Assembly (NCBI GenBank): GCA_002110485.1
Contig: MOWL01000046.1
Span: 1 to 64,000 of the forward strand
Direction of reading: 5' to 3'
Source: Emergomyces orientalis
Taxonomy: Eukaryota > Ascomycota > Eurotiomycetes > Onygenales > Ajellomycetaceae
DNA length: 64,000 bases
Shown: piece after piece, positions 30,001 to 40,986 of the stretch
How positions within the stretch are numbered: the first letter of the stretch is position 1
Layout of the letters: each line of letters opens with the position of its first letter
Notes under the pieces: generated by a model
Told to the model about the DNA's origin: nothing
Databases searched by the model: none
What the model saw: only the letters and a program-made list of their open reading frames with translations
Translations under genes and position numbers: made by a program

Positions 30001-30117
30001 AGTGTAAATTGGGTGAGACAGGCAAAGCAACTGAAAAAGCAGGAAAGACAAGAAAACAGTGTGTGTAAATGGGCCTTCAAGAGATGGGTGAGGGAGGAGG
30101 CAATGATAAGATGGTGA
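27070..30117 (+). CDS. LINE-1 ORF2, endonuclease-reverse transcriptase
   Basis: 1015 codons from ATG 27070, which overlaps the ORF1 stop. Endonuclease: ILQYNVHNSNK (start), LQEPWM, LGDFNVHH near residue 185, SDHLPVV near 270. Between LQAVVEEAE and LGDFN sits a Gln/Ala/Arg-rich repeat tract (residues about 142-180). RT: AWRPIALLD (about 563), STETA, DISGAYDRV (about 636), GIPQGSPLSP (about 692), GFVDDVN with the catalytic DD near 727, then LGIWLDPKLRW. No RNase H. The frame continues after TGA 30115-30117 to TGA 30526-30528, where a C-terminal CPCGYEHETVLHVMIHC zinc motif lies, so the visible stop removes about 136 residues that the family normally has. Confidence 0.92.
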   Translation: MSEQVHILQYNVHNSNKVMNALLAKPETALNYDIIALQEPWMQRESGRGTTCPANCGFWQAGMQAKEARVGFLINKRLKATAWDVRVITESMALLTVNTVRGPLLMLNVYAAPPGSYTTVPESSPILELQAVVEEAEASLPARTQGRCAQQAQDPDTSALRARDQGADAQQAQSQGAEARQAEVVVLGDFNVHHSKWGGERVRQDFDLAWELIAQVDALRLQLATPRGEITWQDRGSTGTTLDLIFLSENLSAGVLECQVAHEADMASDHLPVVTKLAIDIPVVLREKCNWRQVNIQQLQKDCQELQCCNSFGSTAEIDCYANYLSEFINELAEKHTKRARICKQSHSWWSNRVAQAVSEYKRTMRDAGSTEKERRHAHNRQNKEIKLAKTASFRDLMNSAGTDPKLLWKLAKWGRTHTNETKQPARLPPLRGMPEALGETEARATAFQDKAELLRARFFPEPLVAREDDMNVGTQPRSVTDMVVLTEEAMAALIARLPNDKAPGANSIPNRFLKMLGPRFITAITELTQACWHWEYYPQIFKTARTVVLKKPGKKDYSEVGAWRPIALLDTLGKIVEAATAKKIRSLAEKHGMLPAQQMGARGGCSTETAIALLLAQIHTVWEEQGAVASVLSLDISGAYDRVLRNRLVHILRKRGLPRQLTGWVNSFMQGRKATLVFDEQETEAFEVNAGIPQGSPLSPILFLFYNEELLRICALQSEPVSCIGFVDDVNILAYGDSTEANCAHLARIHASCELWMSRHGAIFAPQKYELMHFTRTRTRFNLEHSLQLPQQVIKPQREMRVLGIWLDPKLRWRSHVSKVVGRAKSQIGALTRTTQSTWGLPLQHARRVYNAVIRPAIGYGALAWHQPQATQHEPRHQRQLLASLEKIQNKCLQVIAGAYRATPITSLEAETATLPLEIHLDSVVARATERLKESGIMEQIKQACVQVRARLRRRNNRGMQSVEAVLHPVSMQQGWSVNWVRQAKQLKKQERQENSVCKWAFKRWVREEAMIRW
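27490..27620 (+). repeat. In-frame minisatellite in the LINE-1 endonuclease
   Basis: Imperfect tandem repeats rich in GCGCAACAGGCGCAAG-like units encode runs such as AQQAQ. LINE-2 has a shorter equivalent (QARTHQENTQQAQ near 36890-36950). Mirrored at 44353-44483. Confidence 0.7.
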
Positions 30118-30987
30118 AACAGATGGAGAGCGCGCACAACACCATGGAGAGAACTGTTTGACAGGCCCCCGGATGTAGAGCTACTAAGATGGCATGAGGG
30201 CCTGAGCAAGGCCCGAAGCTCATTGATAGTCCAGCTGCGTACCGGCAAGACAGGCCTTGCAGCGTTCCTCCACAGAAGAAGAGTTCCGGACTTCCCCACA
30301 CCGAAATGTCCATGTGGATATGAGCATGAAACGGTGCTGCATGTGATGATACACTGTACACGATTTAGTGGGGAACGCGCGGAGCTGGAGCAGGAGGGCA
30401 GAGTGGATAAGAAGTGGTTGCTGGACACCAAGGAAGGACTGCACAGGCTCACCAAGTGGTGGCTCAAGCAGGACATCCTCAGACAGTTCTCCCTAGCCAA
30501 GGTGTTAAGTGAGAGAAGGGCGGAATGAGATGCACAGCACAACTAAGAAACGCGGCTGGCGCATATCAGGGGGTGAAGGGCGCGAAGAGCGAGGCCCTAC
30601 CAGGAGATAGTGAGCTTGAAGCGCGGAGTTGAGTGGCCTGCGCGCTACAAGCACTCCAGGACATTGAAGTCTGCGCGATGAGCGGCGGACACCACAGCAT
30701 GAGGTGCCACATTCATTAGAAGTCTTTCTTATGTTCAGACAGGGGTGATGGTGATATAGGGGGTTTTCTTGTCTTCTCATGGTGCTATGCACCATCTTCT
30801 CTAAGAGCAGCGGGAGCTGCTCCGCGGTACTTGAAGCGATTACAAATGTTGAATAGATTTGCTGTTCAGAGGGTTTTTAGGCCAGGGCTATACTAGATAG
30901 CCCAAGGTTTTCCTCACTTTGTATACTAGCTGCCTCCCCACATATCCTCGGGATCAAGTGGTGTAGAAATAATAATAATAATAATAA
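30118..30987 (+). other. LINE-1 ORF2 extension, 3' UTR and tail
   Basis: 30118-30528 continues ORF2 in frame after TGA and encodes the C-terminal zinc motif. 30529-30965 is a GC-rich 3' UTR. It ends AAGTGGTGTAGAAATAATAA with further TAA units; the similar end in LINE-2 (near 40330) suggests a common RT recognition end. Confidence 0.8.
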
Positions 30988-31237
30988 TAATCACTTGAAA
31001 ATTATATGAAAAAAAGAGAATATAAATAATCTTCAAAAATATTTATAAATAAATAAAGAAAAATCAATTTGCTGACTATTCTGAGCTGGAATTCAAGTAT
31101 TGCAAGTGCTATTTGTTTGAAGAAAAAATGTATATTAATTAGTTTTAAAGTTAGAAAAATCCTGAGACTCTTTGAGTCTCAGATAGATATCATAGTCTCT
31201 GACTGCATATATCTATAATGGAAGAATAATAATAATA
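30988..31237 (+). mobile_element. LINE-3 3' UTR, remainder of the copy interrupted by LINE-1
   Basis: Continues TCACTTGAAAATTATATG as in the LINE-3 3' UTR near 24376 and ends in (AAT)n at about 31224-31237. It includes the hairpin-like pair CTGAGACTC/GAGTCTCAG found in all LINE-3 3' ends. Confidence 0.85.
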
Positions 31238-32152
31238 ATAATTATCTTGCTCTTGAATGCATTGATTCTTCAGAATTTCTGCTACTTTCTGAAGATTTTC
31301 AATATCATTCATTTTCTGTTGCAGTTGCTCTTTTTTCCTTTTTTTTATAAGTTCTATATCAGGGATTTTTTCAAGAAAAACATCATTTTCTTGAATTGAT
31401 GACATCATATTCACAGAAGCAGGTGAATTTGACATAATTCAGACTATTTTTTCTACTAGTGATAGTAACTAGATTAGATTTTTCTAGAGAATCTAATAAA
31501 CTGATATTGATTTTTAGAGATAAATCAATTAAATCTTCACAGACTTCTTTCTTGTGCTACAAAGTGAAAAGAAAAGATTTAATTTCAATAAATAACAAGT
31601 TATTCAGTTGAAATGACAGTTTTTAAGAGAAAAACTGACAAAATAAATCAATTTTTTACAGAGAAATTGATGAAAACTATTCAGAAATATTCAATATTCT
31701 AAACTTCTTCTCACATATCAAGTATGCAGCTCAAAATTGAGATTATTTTCAAAAACTGAATCAGTCACTGAAGTAAAGAAATGTGAATTTGTGTAGAATT
31801 TTCTTGATTTATTTACTCAGAGCTAAATCAAGAAAAACACTCTAACTCTTGCAATTTTGTCTTTTTTCATTCAAAAAGCTTCTCAAAATTTCTGCTTGAA
31901 ATAGGCCCCACCTCAGATCAAGATTGTATTCCTGAAATATTAATATGAATTAATACTGAATAGATTTCCTTTTCTATTCAAATTAATCTTATATATTTTA
32001 CTAGATTGCTCTTAATAAATATAATTTATTAAGTCACACAGATGAGTATGCAAATGAAGAATCAACAGACTGAATCTGTACTATTTTCTTATATATTACT
32101 TGCAGGGACCAAGCTATTTTTTAAACACTGATATTTCCACTTTTTCTTGTTC
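31238..32152 (-). mobile_element. LINE-3 5' fragment, inverted
   Basis: Reverse complement of the LINE-3 5' UTR and first 65 or so ORF1 codons (MSNSPASVNMMSSIQEND against MNNSPQSVNMM in the full copy). The 5' end at about 32152 defines the start of LINE-3. The ORF1 variant is distinct enough to be a subfamily. It abuts a LINE-1 fragment with no host DNA between. Confidence 0.82.
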
Positions 32153-34527
32153 GCAATACAATGTGTATAACTCAAGTAAAGTGATGAACACATTACTGAT
32201 CAAGCTCAAAACAGCATTAAACTACAATATTATTGTACTGCAAGAGTTATGAATGCATGAAAAAACTGACAGTGATACAACATATTTAATTAACTGTGAA
32301 TTTTGATAGATAGATATATAGAATAAGAAGACTAGAATAAGATTTCTCATTAATAAAAAATTAATAGTAGAGACATGAAAAATTAGAGCAGTAACAAGAT
32401 ACATGATACTACTAACTATTATCACAGTAAAAAGCTCAGTGCTAATACTCAATATCTATCTCACTCTGTCAGACAGCTACATAATAGTGTCTGAGAACTC
32501 TCTCATTCTGCAACTATAAATAATAATAAAAGAGACAGAGATCTTGCTACAGATATAGAATCAGAAGACAAGTATATAATTATATAATTATAAAATAACT
32601 GTGTAACAAGCAGAGATAATAATGCTAGAAAACTTCAATATACATCACTCAAATTAAAAAGAGAAGTGTGTGAGACATAATTTTAAACTGATATAAAAGT
32701 TTATAGTACAGATGAATACTCTCAACTTATAATTAATAATATTATAGAGTGAAATTATATAATAAAATTATAGTAGTATTGAAATAACTCTGAATCTGAT
32801 CTTTGTGTCAGAAAATCTGAATGAAGAAGTATTAGAATACTGAATAATATATAAAATAGACATGATATCAGATTATCTATCAGTGATTATCAGACTTACT
32901 ATTAATATATCTATCAGACTGAGAGAGAGATATAACTGATAGAAAGTGAATTCACAGCTACTACAGTAGAATTATCTGAATTTTAGATGCTGCAAGATCT
33001 TCATCTCAATAGCAGAGATTAATAAATATATAAACTATTTCAGTAAGTTCATCAGCACACTGACAGATAAACATACTAAACACGCTCATGTATATGAGAA
33101 AAGTCACTCATGATGATTAAAAAAGATAGCAGAAGCTGTCAGTGAATATAAATAAGTAATAAAAAGTATTCATAGCACTGAAAATAAGAGAAAAAGAGCA
33201 TGAAACAAGTGCAATAGAGAAATAAAGCTTGCAAAGACTGCAAGCTTCTGTAATTTAATAAACAGTGTAGACACTGACTCTAAGCTGCTCTGAAAACTAG
33301 TCAAGTGAGAGTATACATGCACTCATGAGTTCAAGTAATCTGTAAAATTATCATCATTTAAAAAAATATCTAGTATTTTAGATATATCTGAGTCTTTGAC
33401 ATCTGTGTTTCAGAACAAGACTGAACTGCTGTATAAAAGATTCTTTTCTGAGTCACTATCAATCAGTAATGTGAATATGCAGAGAGATGTTCAATCACCA
33501 AGTGTGAGTGATATACTAGAAATCACAGAGAAGATCATAATAATAATTATAATTAAATTATTAAATAATAAAACATTAGATACTAATGACATTTTCAATC
33601 ACTTTTTTAAAATGCTAGAGCTGAACTTTATTACAGCAATGACAGAGCTCATCTGAGTCTGCTGATAATGAAAGCACTATTCACAGATATTCAAGACAAC
33701 ATATACAGTGATGCTTAAAAAGTCAGATAAAAAAAACTATAATAAAGTTGAAGCTTGAAGATCTATGCACTGCTAGACACTGTAGAAAAAATCATTGAAA
33801 CTATAATAGTAAAAGAAATAAGATATCTCACAGAGAGTCATGAAATGTTATCAGTTTAACAGATGAAAGTATACAGTGAGTACTTCACTAAAATAGCACT
33901 TACACTACTGGTAGCACAAATTTGCACAGTATGAGAGAAGCAGAAAGCAGTGTTATTAATATTATCACTGAATATTTCTGAAGTATATGACAGAGTGCTC
34001 AGAAGACACTTGATTTACATTTTTAAAATAAAAAAACTATTCAGATATCTGACTGAATAAGTTGATTCATTTATACAAGAGTACAGAGTCACACTAGTAT
34101 TTAATAAATAGAAGACAGAGATCTTCAGTATAAACACAGATATTTCACAGAAATTATCACTAATTACTCATTCTATTTCTTTTTTATAATGAGAAGCTGC
34201 TGTGCATCTGCTCATTATATAATAAGTCATTCAGCTGTATAGAATTTGTGAACAATATTAATATTCTGGCTTACAGTGACTTCACTGAGACAAACTGCAC
34301 ACAACTAGCACAAGTGCATGCAGAATGTGTACATTGAGTGAACAGACATAGAGCAATCTTCACATCACAGAAGTATGAACTTATGCACTTCACTTAAGCA
34401 TGTACAAGATTTAATCTGAAACAGTCACTATAACTATTACAGCAAGAAATATCATCATGGAAGAAAATGTGAGTGCTAGAAATATAACTTGATTTCAAGC
34501 TAAAATAATAAAATTATATAAACAGAG
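32153..34527 (+). mobile_element. LINE-1 ORF2 fragment, extremely decayed
   Basis: Collinear with 27097 to about 29520 of LINE-1 (starts CAATACAATGTGTATAACTC). Saturated with C-to-T and G-to-A changes; Trp codons read TGA and CAG codons read TAG. No ORF above 86 codons. Both ends are truncated. It is the oldest or most heavily mutated LINE-1 copy here. Confidence 0.8.
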
Positions 34528-34946
34528 TTATTATTATTATTATTCTTCAATTATAGATATATGCAGTCAGAGACTATGATATGTATCTGAGACTCAAGAA
34601 GTCTCAGGATTTTTCTAACTTTAGAACTAATTAATATACATTTTTTTTTCAAATAAATAGCACTTGCAATACTTGAATTTCAGCTCAGAATAATCAGTAA
34701 ATTGATTTTTTCTTCATTTTTTCTTCATTTTTTCTTATAAATATTTTATCTTTAAAGACTATTCATATTCTCTTTTTTCATATAATTTTAAGTGATTATA
34801 GCTAACTAAAACAAAGAAAATAAATCAATGAAAGACAAAATAATTCATAACATGAAAACAAAGAAAATAAAAGACAGACTCTAACAAAGAATAAAAAAAT
34901 AGTAAGATATATATAATATCTAGCAGTTTTTATATAGAATGCTGTA
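34528..34946 (-). mobile_element. LINE-3 3' fragment, inverted, split by LINE-2 (first part)
   Basis: Starts with the (TTA)n tail and the 3' UTR in reverse complement; continues at 40371-40986. Ends with the target duplication TATATAGAATGCTGTA (34931-34946). Confidence 0.82.
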
Positions 34947-35085
34947 AGAACTAATTAATATACAATTTTTTTTTGTAATATATATAAGAAAAAGTCACGG
35001 AAGCGGTCAAAAACAATCAAATACATGGGAAAAACACTATCAAGAATAGAAAGAGAGCGTCAGACATTCTTTACACATTATTATA

Positions 35086-36469
35086 ATGGCATTGAATGTG
35101 GGGGAGATGGTTATGGTGGAAGATGACATGTGTGAGGCTCAATGTGTGCCGGAGACAAAAAACTCTGCAGAGCAGAAAACAAACACAAACAGCTTAGCAA
35201 CAACAATTCAAACACTAACTACAATTCTCAGAGAGAGAGAGAAGAATGAGAGAGTGAATAAGAAAGACAGAGTATTTACAGAAGACACTAAAGACAGTAT
35301 AAGAGATGAAGATGAAACTGTGTGACAAGCTTCTGAAAGAAGTGGAACGCGCAATTAGCACATCAAAACAGCAGAAATTGTGAAACAAGCTCAGTGAAAC
35401 ACTCTCATGGGCAGCAATAGCAGCCAGAGGGGAGGTGATGGTTAAAACCATATCAATCAGAACACTGCGGGAGGTAGTAATCACATGATGAAGCTGTGAT
35501 GCCATGTCAGAGGCAGAACACACACCAGAAGCAATTGTCAAACAGACAAATGAGGCCATTAAGAAGATAACCAAGAGCAGAGTAGTGGCAGCAAGACACA
35601 TGCCAAGTGGAGACGTGATCTTGATGACGGACACACAGGACATCAAGGCAGAGCTGACAGCAGATGACAGCTGAATGCATGAATGAGGAGGCAAAGCGCG
35701 CATGAAGCAAGAAATGTATGCAGTATTAGTCAAAGACACTTCTCTGAAGGCCATTGATTGAAGCAGCTCTGAGTATGCCATTGAAAGCATTTACAAGCAG
35801 GATACATCCCTACGCTGCAAGGCCCTGATTCACAAGGTGGATAAAATGATGATTAGACAACAGAAATTGCATGGCAGCATAATCATCAATGTTGCTGCAC
35901 CACATCAGGCCAATGCACTGGTGGACAATGGACTCATCCTAGGCAATGAATATTGCGCAGTTGAAATATTTCACAGAGAGGCCAGAGTCACACAATGCTA
36001 CAAGTGTCAACAGTATGGACATATAGCTCGCTTCTGCAGAAGAGAGGAAACCTGTGATCACTGTGCACAAAAAGGTCATGATGACAAGGCCTGCAAAGGA
36101 GCAGCAGAAGGCAGCAGACCCAAGTGCAGTAACTGTGGTGATAGTCATGCAGCATGGCACTCAAACTGCCCAGAGAGAAGATTGAAAGCCAAAAGTGCTA
36201 AAGAGGCACTGATTGAACGCCCCAAGCGCTTCGATATAAGAGCACCAGACGCAGATGGATTTAGCTTTCCACGCAAACAGAACAGGCCTCTGAATGAGGA
36301 CTTCATAGAGCCGCCGCGAAGGGCTGAAAGATCAACAGATGTATCAAGAGCAGAAGTACAGCAATGAGAAGCTATAACAAGTTTCATACAATCAGCAAGT
36401 GATTCAGTAACACTGAAGACATCAACACAGAACAGCAACTTGCAGAATAATTACACAGAGAAATTATGA
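35086..36469 (+). pseudogene. LINE-2 ORF1, decayed
   Basis: ATG 35086 (MALNVGEMVMVEDDMCEAQ). A frameshift near 35265 and several TGA/TAA stops interrupt it. The C-terminal zinc-knuckle half is open at 35837-36367 (CYKCQQYGHIARFC, CDHCAQKGHDDKAC, CSNCGDSH). After TGA 36365-36367 the frame continues to TGA 36467-36469, which overlaps the ORF2 ATG. The equivalent in-frame stop in the copy at 15759 is TAA, so the original codon was probably TGG. Confidence 0.8.
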
Positions 36470-39400
36470 AGAATAGTCTAGTCATTCTACAATACAATGT
36501 GCACAAATCAGAAAAGGTGATGGGACCTCTGCTAACAAAGTCCAAGACAGCATTAAACTACAACATAATAGCAATACAGAAGCCATGAATACAAAAACAA
36601 CTCAGAACAGACACACACTGTTCAGCAAACTGTGAATTCTGACAGACAGACATGGAACAGGAAAACATGAAGATGTGCTTTCTAATTAACAAGAGAATAG
36701 CAGTCAAAACCTGAATGATGAACACAATATTCACACACATACTGGTACTCACTCTCACCACAGAGAACGGGCCAATTAACATTATCAATATGTATGCATC
36801 ACCACCAGGAAGCTACACAACCATGCCACCAGACTCATCCATTCACTAGCTTCAAGCAGGAGTGAAGGGCGCAGAGGAGCTGCTACAAGCACGAACACAT
36901 CAAGAGAACACACAACAAGCACAAATGCATCAGAAAAACACGCAACAAGCAGAAACCATAATAGTAGAAGACTTTAATGTGTATCATAACCTGTGAGAAG
37001 GCAGCAGAGTCTGACAAAACTTTGTCATGATCTGAAAGCTCAACACACAAATTAGTGCCCTGGACCTGTGGTTGGCAACTCCGGAAGGCATGATAATCTG
37101 GCAAAATAGAGAGAGTCAGAGCATCATGATGAACCTGGCCTTTCTATCAGTTAGACTTCACAGCCTAATGATCAGCTGCAGAGTAGAATCTGAAGCAGAC
37201 ATGGCATCTGATCATATGCCAATAGCAACCACCATTGAGCTAAAGGCGTCATATGGCAGCAGAAAAAGACACTCATGGCATCACTCTTGTTCAAAGTAAG
37301 TGAAGCAGAATTGTCAGTCATTGAAAAGTTCTGAAGCTCTAATCTCCAGAGAACAGATGAATGCCTATACAAGATATCTTGTTGAATTTGTGGAGAAACT
37401 AGCAGCAAAACATGCTAAGACAGCAAATCACAGTCAACATAGCTGTACATAGTGATCCCCACGAGTGGCAGAAGCAGTGAGTGAATATAAAAAAGTCAAA
37501 AAGAACAGAAACTTCTCTGCAGAAAGTATGATTCGAGCTCAAGCACTGAGAAATAGAGAGATCAGACTAGTAAAAATCAACAGCTTCAGAAATCTAATGT
37601 ACAGCACAGACTCAAGACCTAAGCTACTGTGAAAGATGATCAAGTGGGAACAACAGAGCAACTGCAATCATGCTCAATCATCAAAGATTCTGGTACTGAG
37701 CAGAGAGACTGAAGACAATCAATCAATGACTGAAACATTTAAAAAAAAGACTGAGGTGCTGAAGCAAAGATTCTTTTCACTATCACTGAACATCAATGAT
37801 GAAGACATCAGAGAGACAGAGTACCCACAGAACACAGTAGAAGTGATAGACATCATAGAAAAGAGAATGACAGTGCTTATAGCACATCTGTCAAGTGATA
37901 AGACACCTGGTGTCAATGGAATACCCAACAGATTTCTGAAAATGTTGAGACCAAGCTTTACAAGAGCCATTACAGAGCTCACACAGATATGCTGAAAGTG
38001 AGAACACTATTCAAGAGTATTCAAAACTGTGCAAACAGTCATGCTCAAGAAATCTGAAAAGAGTGACTATCAAAAAGCTGAGACTTGGAGACTCATTGCA
38101 TTACTGAATACAGTGAGCAAGATTATAGAATCAGCCACTGCACAGAAACTCAGAAGACTAGCAGAGTCAGCAAATCTACTGTCATCACAACAAATGAGAG
38201 CTAGGCGCGCACAATTAACTGAAACAGCAGTATCACTACTTCTAGCTCAGATAAGAACAGTCTAGAAAGAATCAGACACAGTGACTACAGTGCTATCTCT
38301 GAACATCTCAGAAGTCTATGACAGAGTACTTAAAGAGCACCTGATGCATATTCTGTGAATGAAGAGACTTTCAAGACAGTTAACAGAATAAGTGCAGTCA
38401 TTTATATCAAAAAGATGTTGAACACACATTTTAAGAGCAGGAAACTGAAGTCTTTAGTATATCAGTGAGTATACTGCAAGGATCACCCCTCTTCTCTATA
38501 CTCTTTCTATTCTATAATGAAGAGCTGCTTAGGGTGTGCGCACCTCCAGGAAGACCAGTAAGCTGTATAGACTTTGTGAATGATGTCAATGTAATAGCCT
38601 ATGAATCATCAACTGAAGCCAATTGTGCGCAGCTCTCACGAATCCACGCGGAATGTGAAGAGTGAGCTGAAAGACATGAAGCCATCTTTGCACCTCAGAA
38701 GTATGAATTAATGCACTTCATCAGAGCTCAAACATGATTCAATCTGAGCCATTCTTTGAAATTGCCACAGCAGACTGTCAAGTCACAGAAAGTGATGAGG
38801 GTTCTGAGTGTGTGGCTGGACCCCAAGCTCAGATGAAAGGGCCACATGAATGCTATAGCAGAGAAGATGAAATCACAAATAAAGATATTGACACAGACCA
38901 CCCAGGCCACCTGAGAGGTCCCGCTGCATCAAGCCAGAAAAATATACAACATGATCATACAATCAGCCATGACATACAGCGCACTAGCATGGCATCAACC
39001 GCGCGTCCAGCGCGGGGGAAACATGCATAATAAACAGAGAACTGGAGGCCTGATAAAGATGCAGAATGAATGCCTAAGAATAGTGGCTGGAGCCTACAGA
39101 GCAACACCAATATCAACACTGAAAGCTGAGACACACACACCACCTCTACACATCTATCTGGATGGGTTAGTGGCATGAGCCACTGAGCATCTAAAAACCT
39201 CAGGTATGGCGGCAAAAATTGAGAAGGCATGCACAGCAGTCAGAATCAAACTCTGGCGGAGAGGAGCAATGAGCAGAAGACCAGTAGAGAAAGTACTACA
39301 TTCAGAAAGATTGTCTGAGAACTGGGAGAGGCATTGAATGAATGAAGCTAAACTGAAAGTCACTCAAAGCATGAATTTGACAGCAATGCAGCGCGTCACG

Positions 39401-39890
39401 CACAAGGAATGGGTGCAGAAGGAAATCATGAATAGATGGAGCAAGCAGTGAAGAGCCAGAACACCTTCATGATGTGAGCTTTTTGATTAATCTTCAGATG
39501 ACAGCACTCTTAGCTGACACAAAGGCCTGAGTAAGGCCAGAAGCTCACTGATCATACAGCTGTGATCAGGAAAGACAGAGCTGGCAGCCTTTTCATGCAG
39601 AAAACAAGTACCAGAATTCACATCTCCAGCGTGCGCATGTGGGTATTCAAATGAAACAGTGGCGCATATGATAGTGCATTGCAGCAGATTTCAACATAGC
39701 CGCGGAGAACTACTGCATGAAGGCAGAATCAACAAAAGATGGCTACTGAACATCAAGGAAGGCCTGCACTGTCTAACCAAGTGATGAATTAAAGAGGAAA
39801 TCCTGCCTCAATTCTCACTGGCAAAAACGCTGGACTGCTATCAAAAGAAGCAGCAGCACACTGAAGAAGAATATCTAGCGCAAGAATGAC
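36466..39890 (+). pseudogene. LINE-2 ORF2 (endonuclease-RT), decayed
   Basis: ATG 36466 (MKNSLVILQYNVHKSEKV). Recognisable pieces: SDHMPIATT (near 37207), SSDKTPGVNGIPNRFLKM (37890-37950), FLFYNEELLRVCA (38500), CIDFVNDVNVIAYESS (38560-38610, where FVDD has become FVND), and ARTP and zinc-like CACGYSNETVAHMIVHC (39630-39680). It lacks RNase H, like LINE-1. Many TGA codons stand at Trp positions. The D-to-N change in the RT active site alone would abolish activity. Confidence 0.82.
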
Positions 39891-40370
39891 ACTCATGATG
39901 CAGCTCTACACTCACCACACTCACTTTCCTTGTGCATGAAGTGTCTTTCTCTAGGTGAAAATGCGCGCGTAGCACTATCACTCATGATGAGATGCGCATT
40001 TGGCGCGGTTTTCTATGTCAAAATGCACAATTGGCGCATTTCCCCACACTCAAACGCGCATCAAGCGCCCTTTTCTATGTTCAAATACAGGGGTTACACC
40101 CCTCACTCATTTGCACTGGGTGTGCCCTAGAGCACAGTCAGTGTCTCATTTCTTTCTTTCTCTTCTTTCACTCTGAGGACAGCGGATGCTGGTCCCCAAT
40201 AACCTGAAGCTTTACAAAAATGTTTGAATGTAGCTGTTAAAGCATGAGGTTTTTAGTCCAGTAGTGTGTGTATCACTGCATGGTTTTCCTTGTTAGATAG
40301 TATATAGCCTTCCCACATATCCATGTGATTAAGTGGTGTATGAAATAATAATAATATATAGAATGCTGTA

Positions 40371-40986
40371 GATTTTTCATTCATTTATATTTTCATTTTT
40401 GAAGTAGAATTGATTTCTAGTAGCTAGTTGAGTTTCATTGAGAAAATCAATCAAATATTGACTATCTATTTCAGTTGAAAATAGTAGTTTCATGTTCATT
40501 TCTTTTAGTTTATATTTATATCTCAGTTCAGCCCTGAGCTCTTGATTTAATGAGCAATTCATTAAAATATGTTCTGAATCTTCAAGAGAGTCACAATTTT
40601 CACAATTTTCACTTTCAATATCAGATATTCTTTTCAAATAGAATTTGAAATAGCCATGATCTAGTTTCAATTGAATGATTGAGGAGAAAAGTTTCTTCTT
40701 ACACTTAATAGAGCATGTTTTTCATTTAGACTCAGTTTCAAATCTGAAATAATGAGAACTTTTTCTTTGTTTTTTTCATATCTCATGTCATTTTTCTAGA
40801 TAATTCTCTTTTATTTTTCTTTTAATAAAAGATCATGAAACTACTTTTAAACTTGTAATATTTAATTCTATTTCTTTTTTGACTGCTTCATCAGCAAGCT
40901 CATTTTCATGTATATTTATATGAGCAGAAACTTATCTTAGATATATTTTTATTTTATATTTCAATTGAATTCTTTTGTATATCTTA
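40371..40986 (-). mobile_element. LINE-3 3' fragment, second part
   Basis: Continues the LINE-3 copy split by LINE-2: C-terminal zinc region (CENCDSLEDSEHILMNC) and RNase H end, decayed. It stops at 40986, where the LINE-1 tail of the right arm begins. Confidence 0.8.

Larger units (their letters stand above)
23890..30987 (+). repeat. Left arm of a 7.1-kb inverted duplication
   Basis: Pairs with 48083-40987 in reverse complement. Coordinates of paired features always sum to 71973 (to 71974 beyond a one-base indel near 30692/41281). Every ORF in six frames between about 25500 and 30530 has an identical partner in the other arm, so there is essentially no substitution there. Outward from 23890 to 23671 the match continues but with about five differences. 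Confidence 0.95.
25605..30987 (+). mobile_element. LINE-1, near-intact GC-rich non-LTR retrotransposon (left copy)
   Basis: About 5.4 kb with a 5' UTR, ORF1, ORF2, a 3' UTR and a (TAA)n tail ending at 30987, flanked by an 11-base target duplication in a LINE-3 3' UTR. Tad/I-like architecture: Gag-like ORF1 with zinc knuckles, ORF2 with N-terminal endonuclease and central RT, and no RNase H. GC-rich and CpG-containing, unlike all surrounding LINE DNA, so it arrived after most of the decay. Two in-frame TGA (26810, 30115) probably disable it. Confidence 0.95.
34947..40354 (+). mobile_element. LINE-2, full-length but decayed copy
   Basis: 5.4 kb flanked by a 16-base target duplication (34931-34946 and 40355-40370) inside a LINE-3 fragment. 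The 5' UTR core starts near 34993; ORF1, the ATGA junction (36466-36469), ORF2, a GC-richer 3' UTR (39900-40150) and GATTAAGTGGTGTATGAAAT plus AAT tail follow. 34947-34975 is a copy of nearby LINE-3 3' UTR sequence (34622-34650), apparently filler at the 5' junction. Confidence 0.9.

Noticed and set aside
30967..30990. CRISPR-like or satellite array
   Set aside because: The TAA/AAT runs are LINE tails; no spacers and no longer period.
36883..37104. Antisense ORFs over the LINE copies as genes
   Set aside because: They mirror the coding frames of the elements, including the repeat-rich endonuclease segment, and show no independent conservation.
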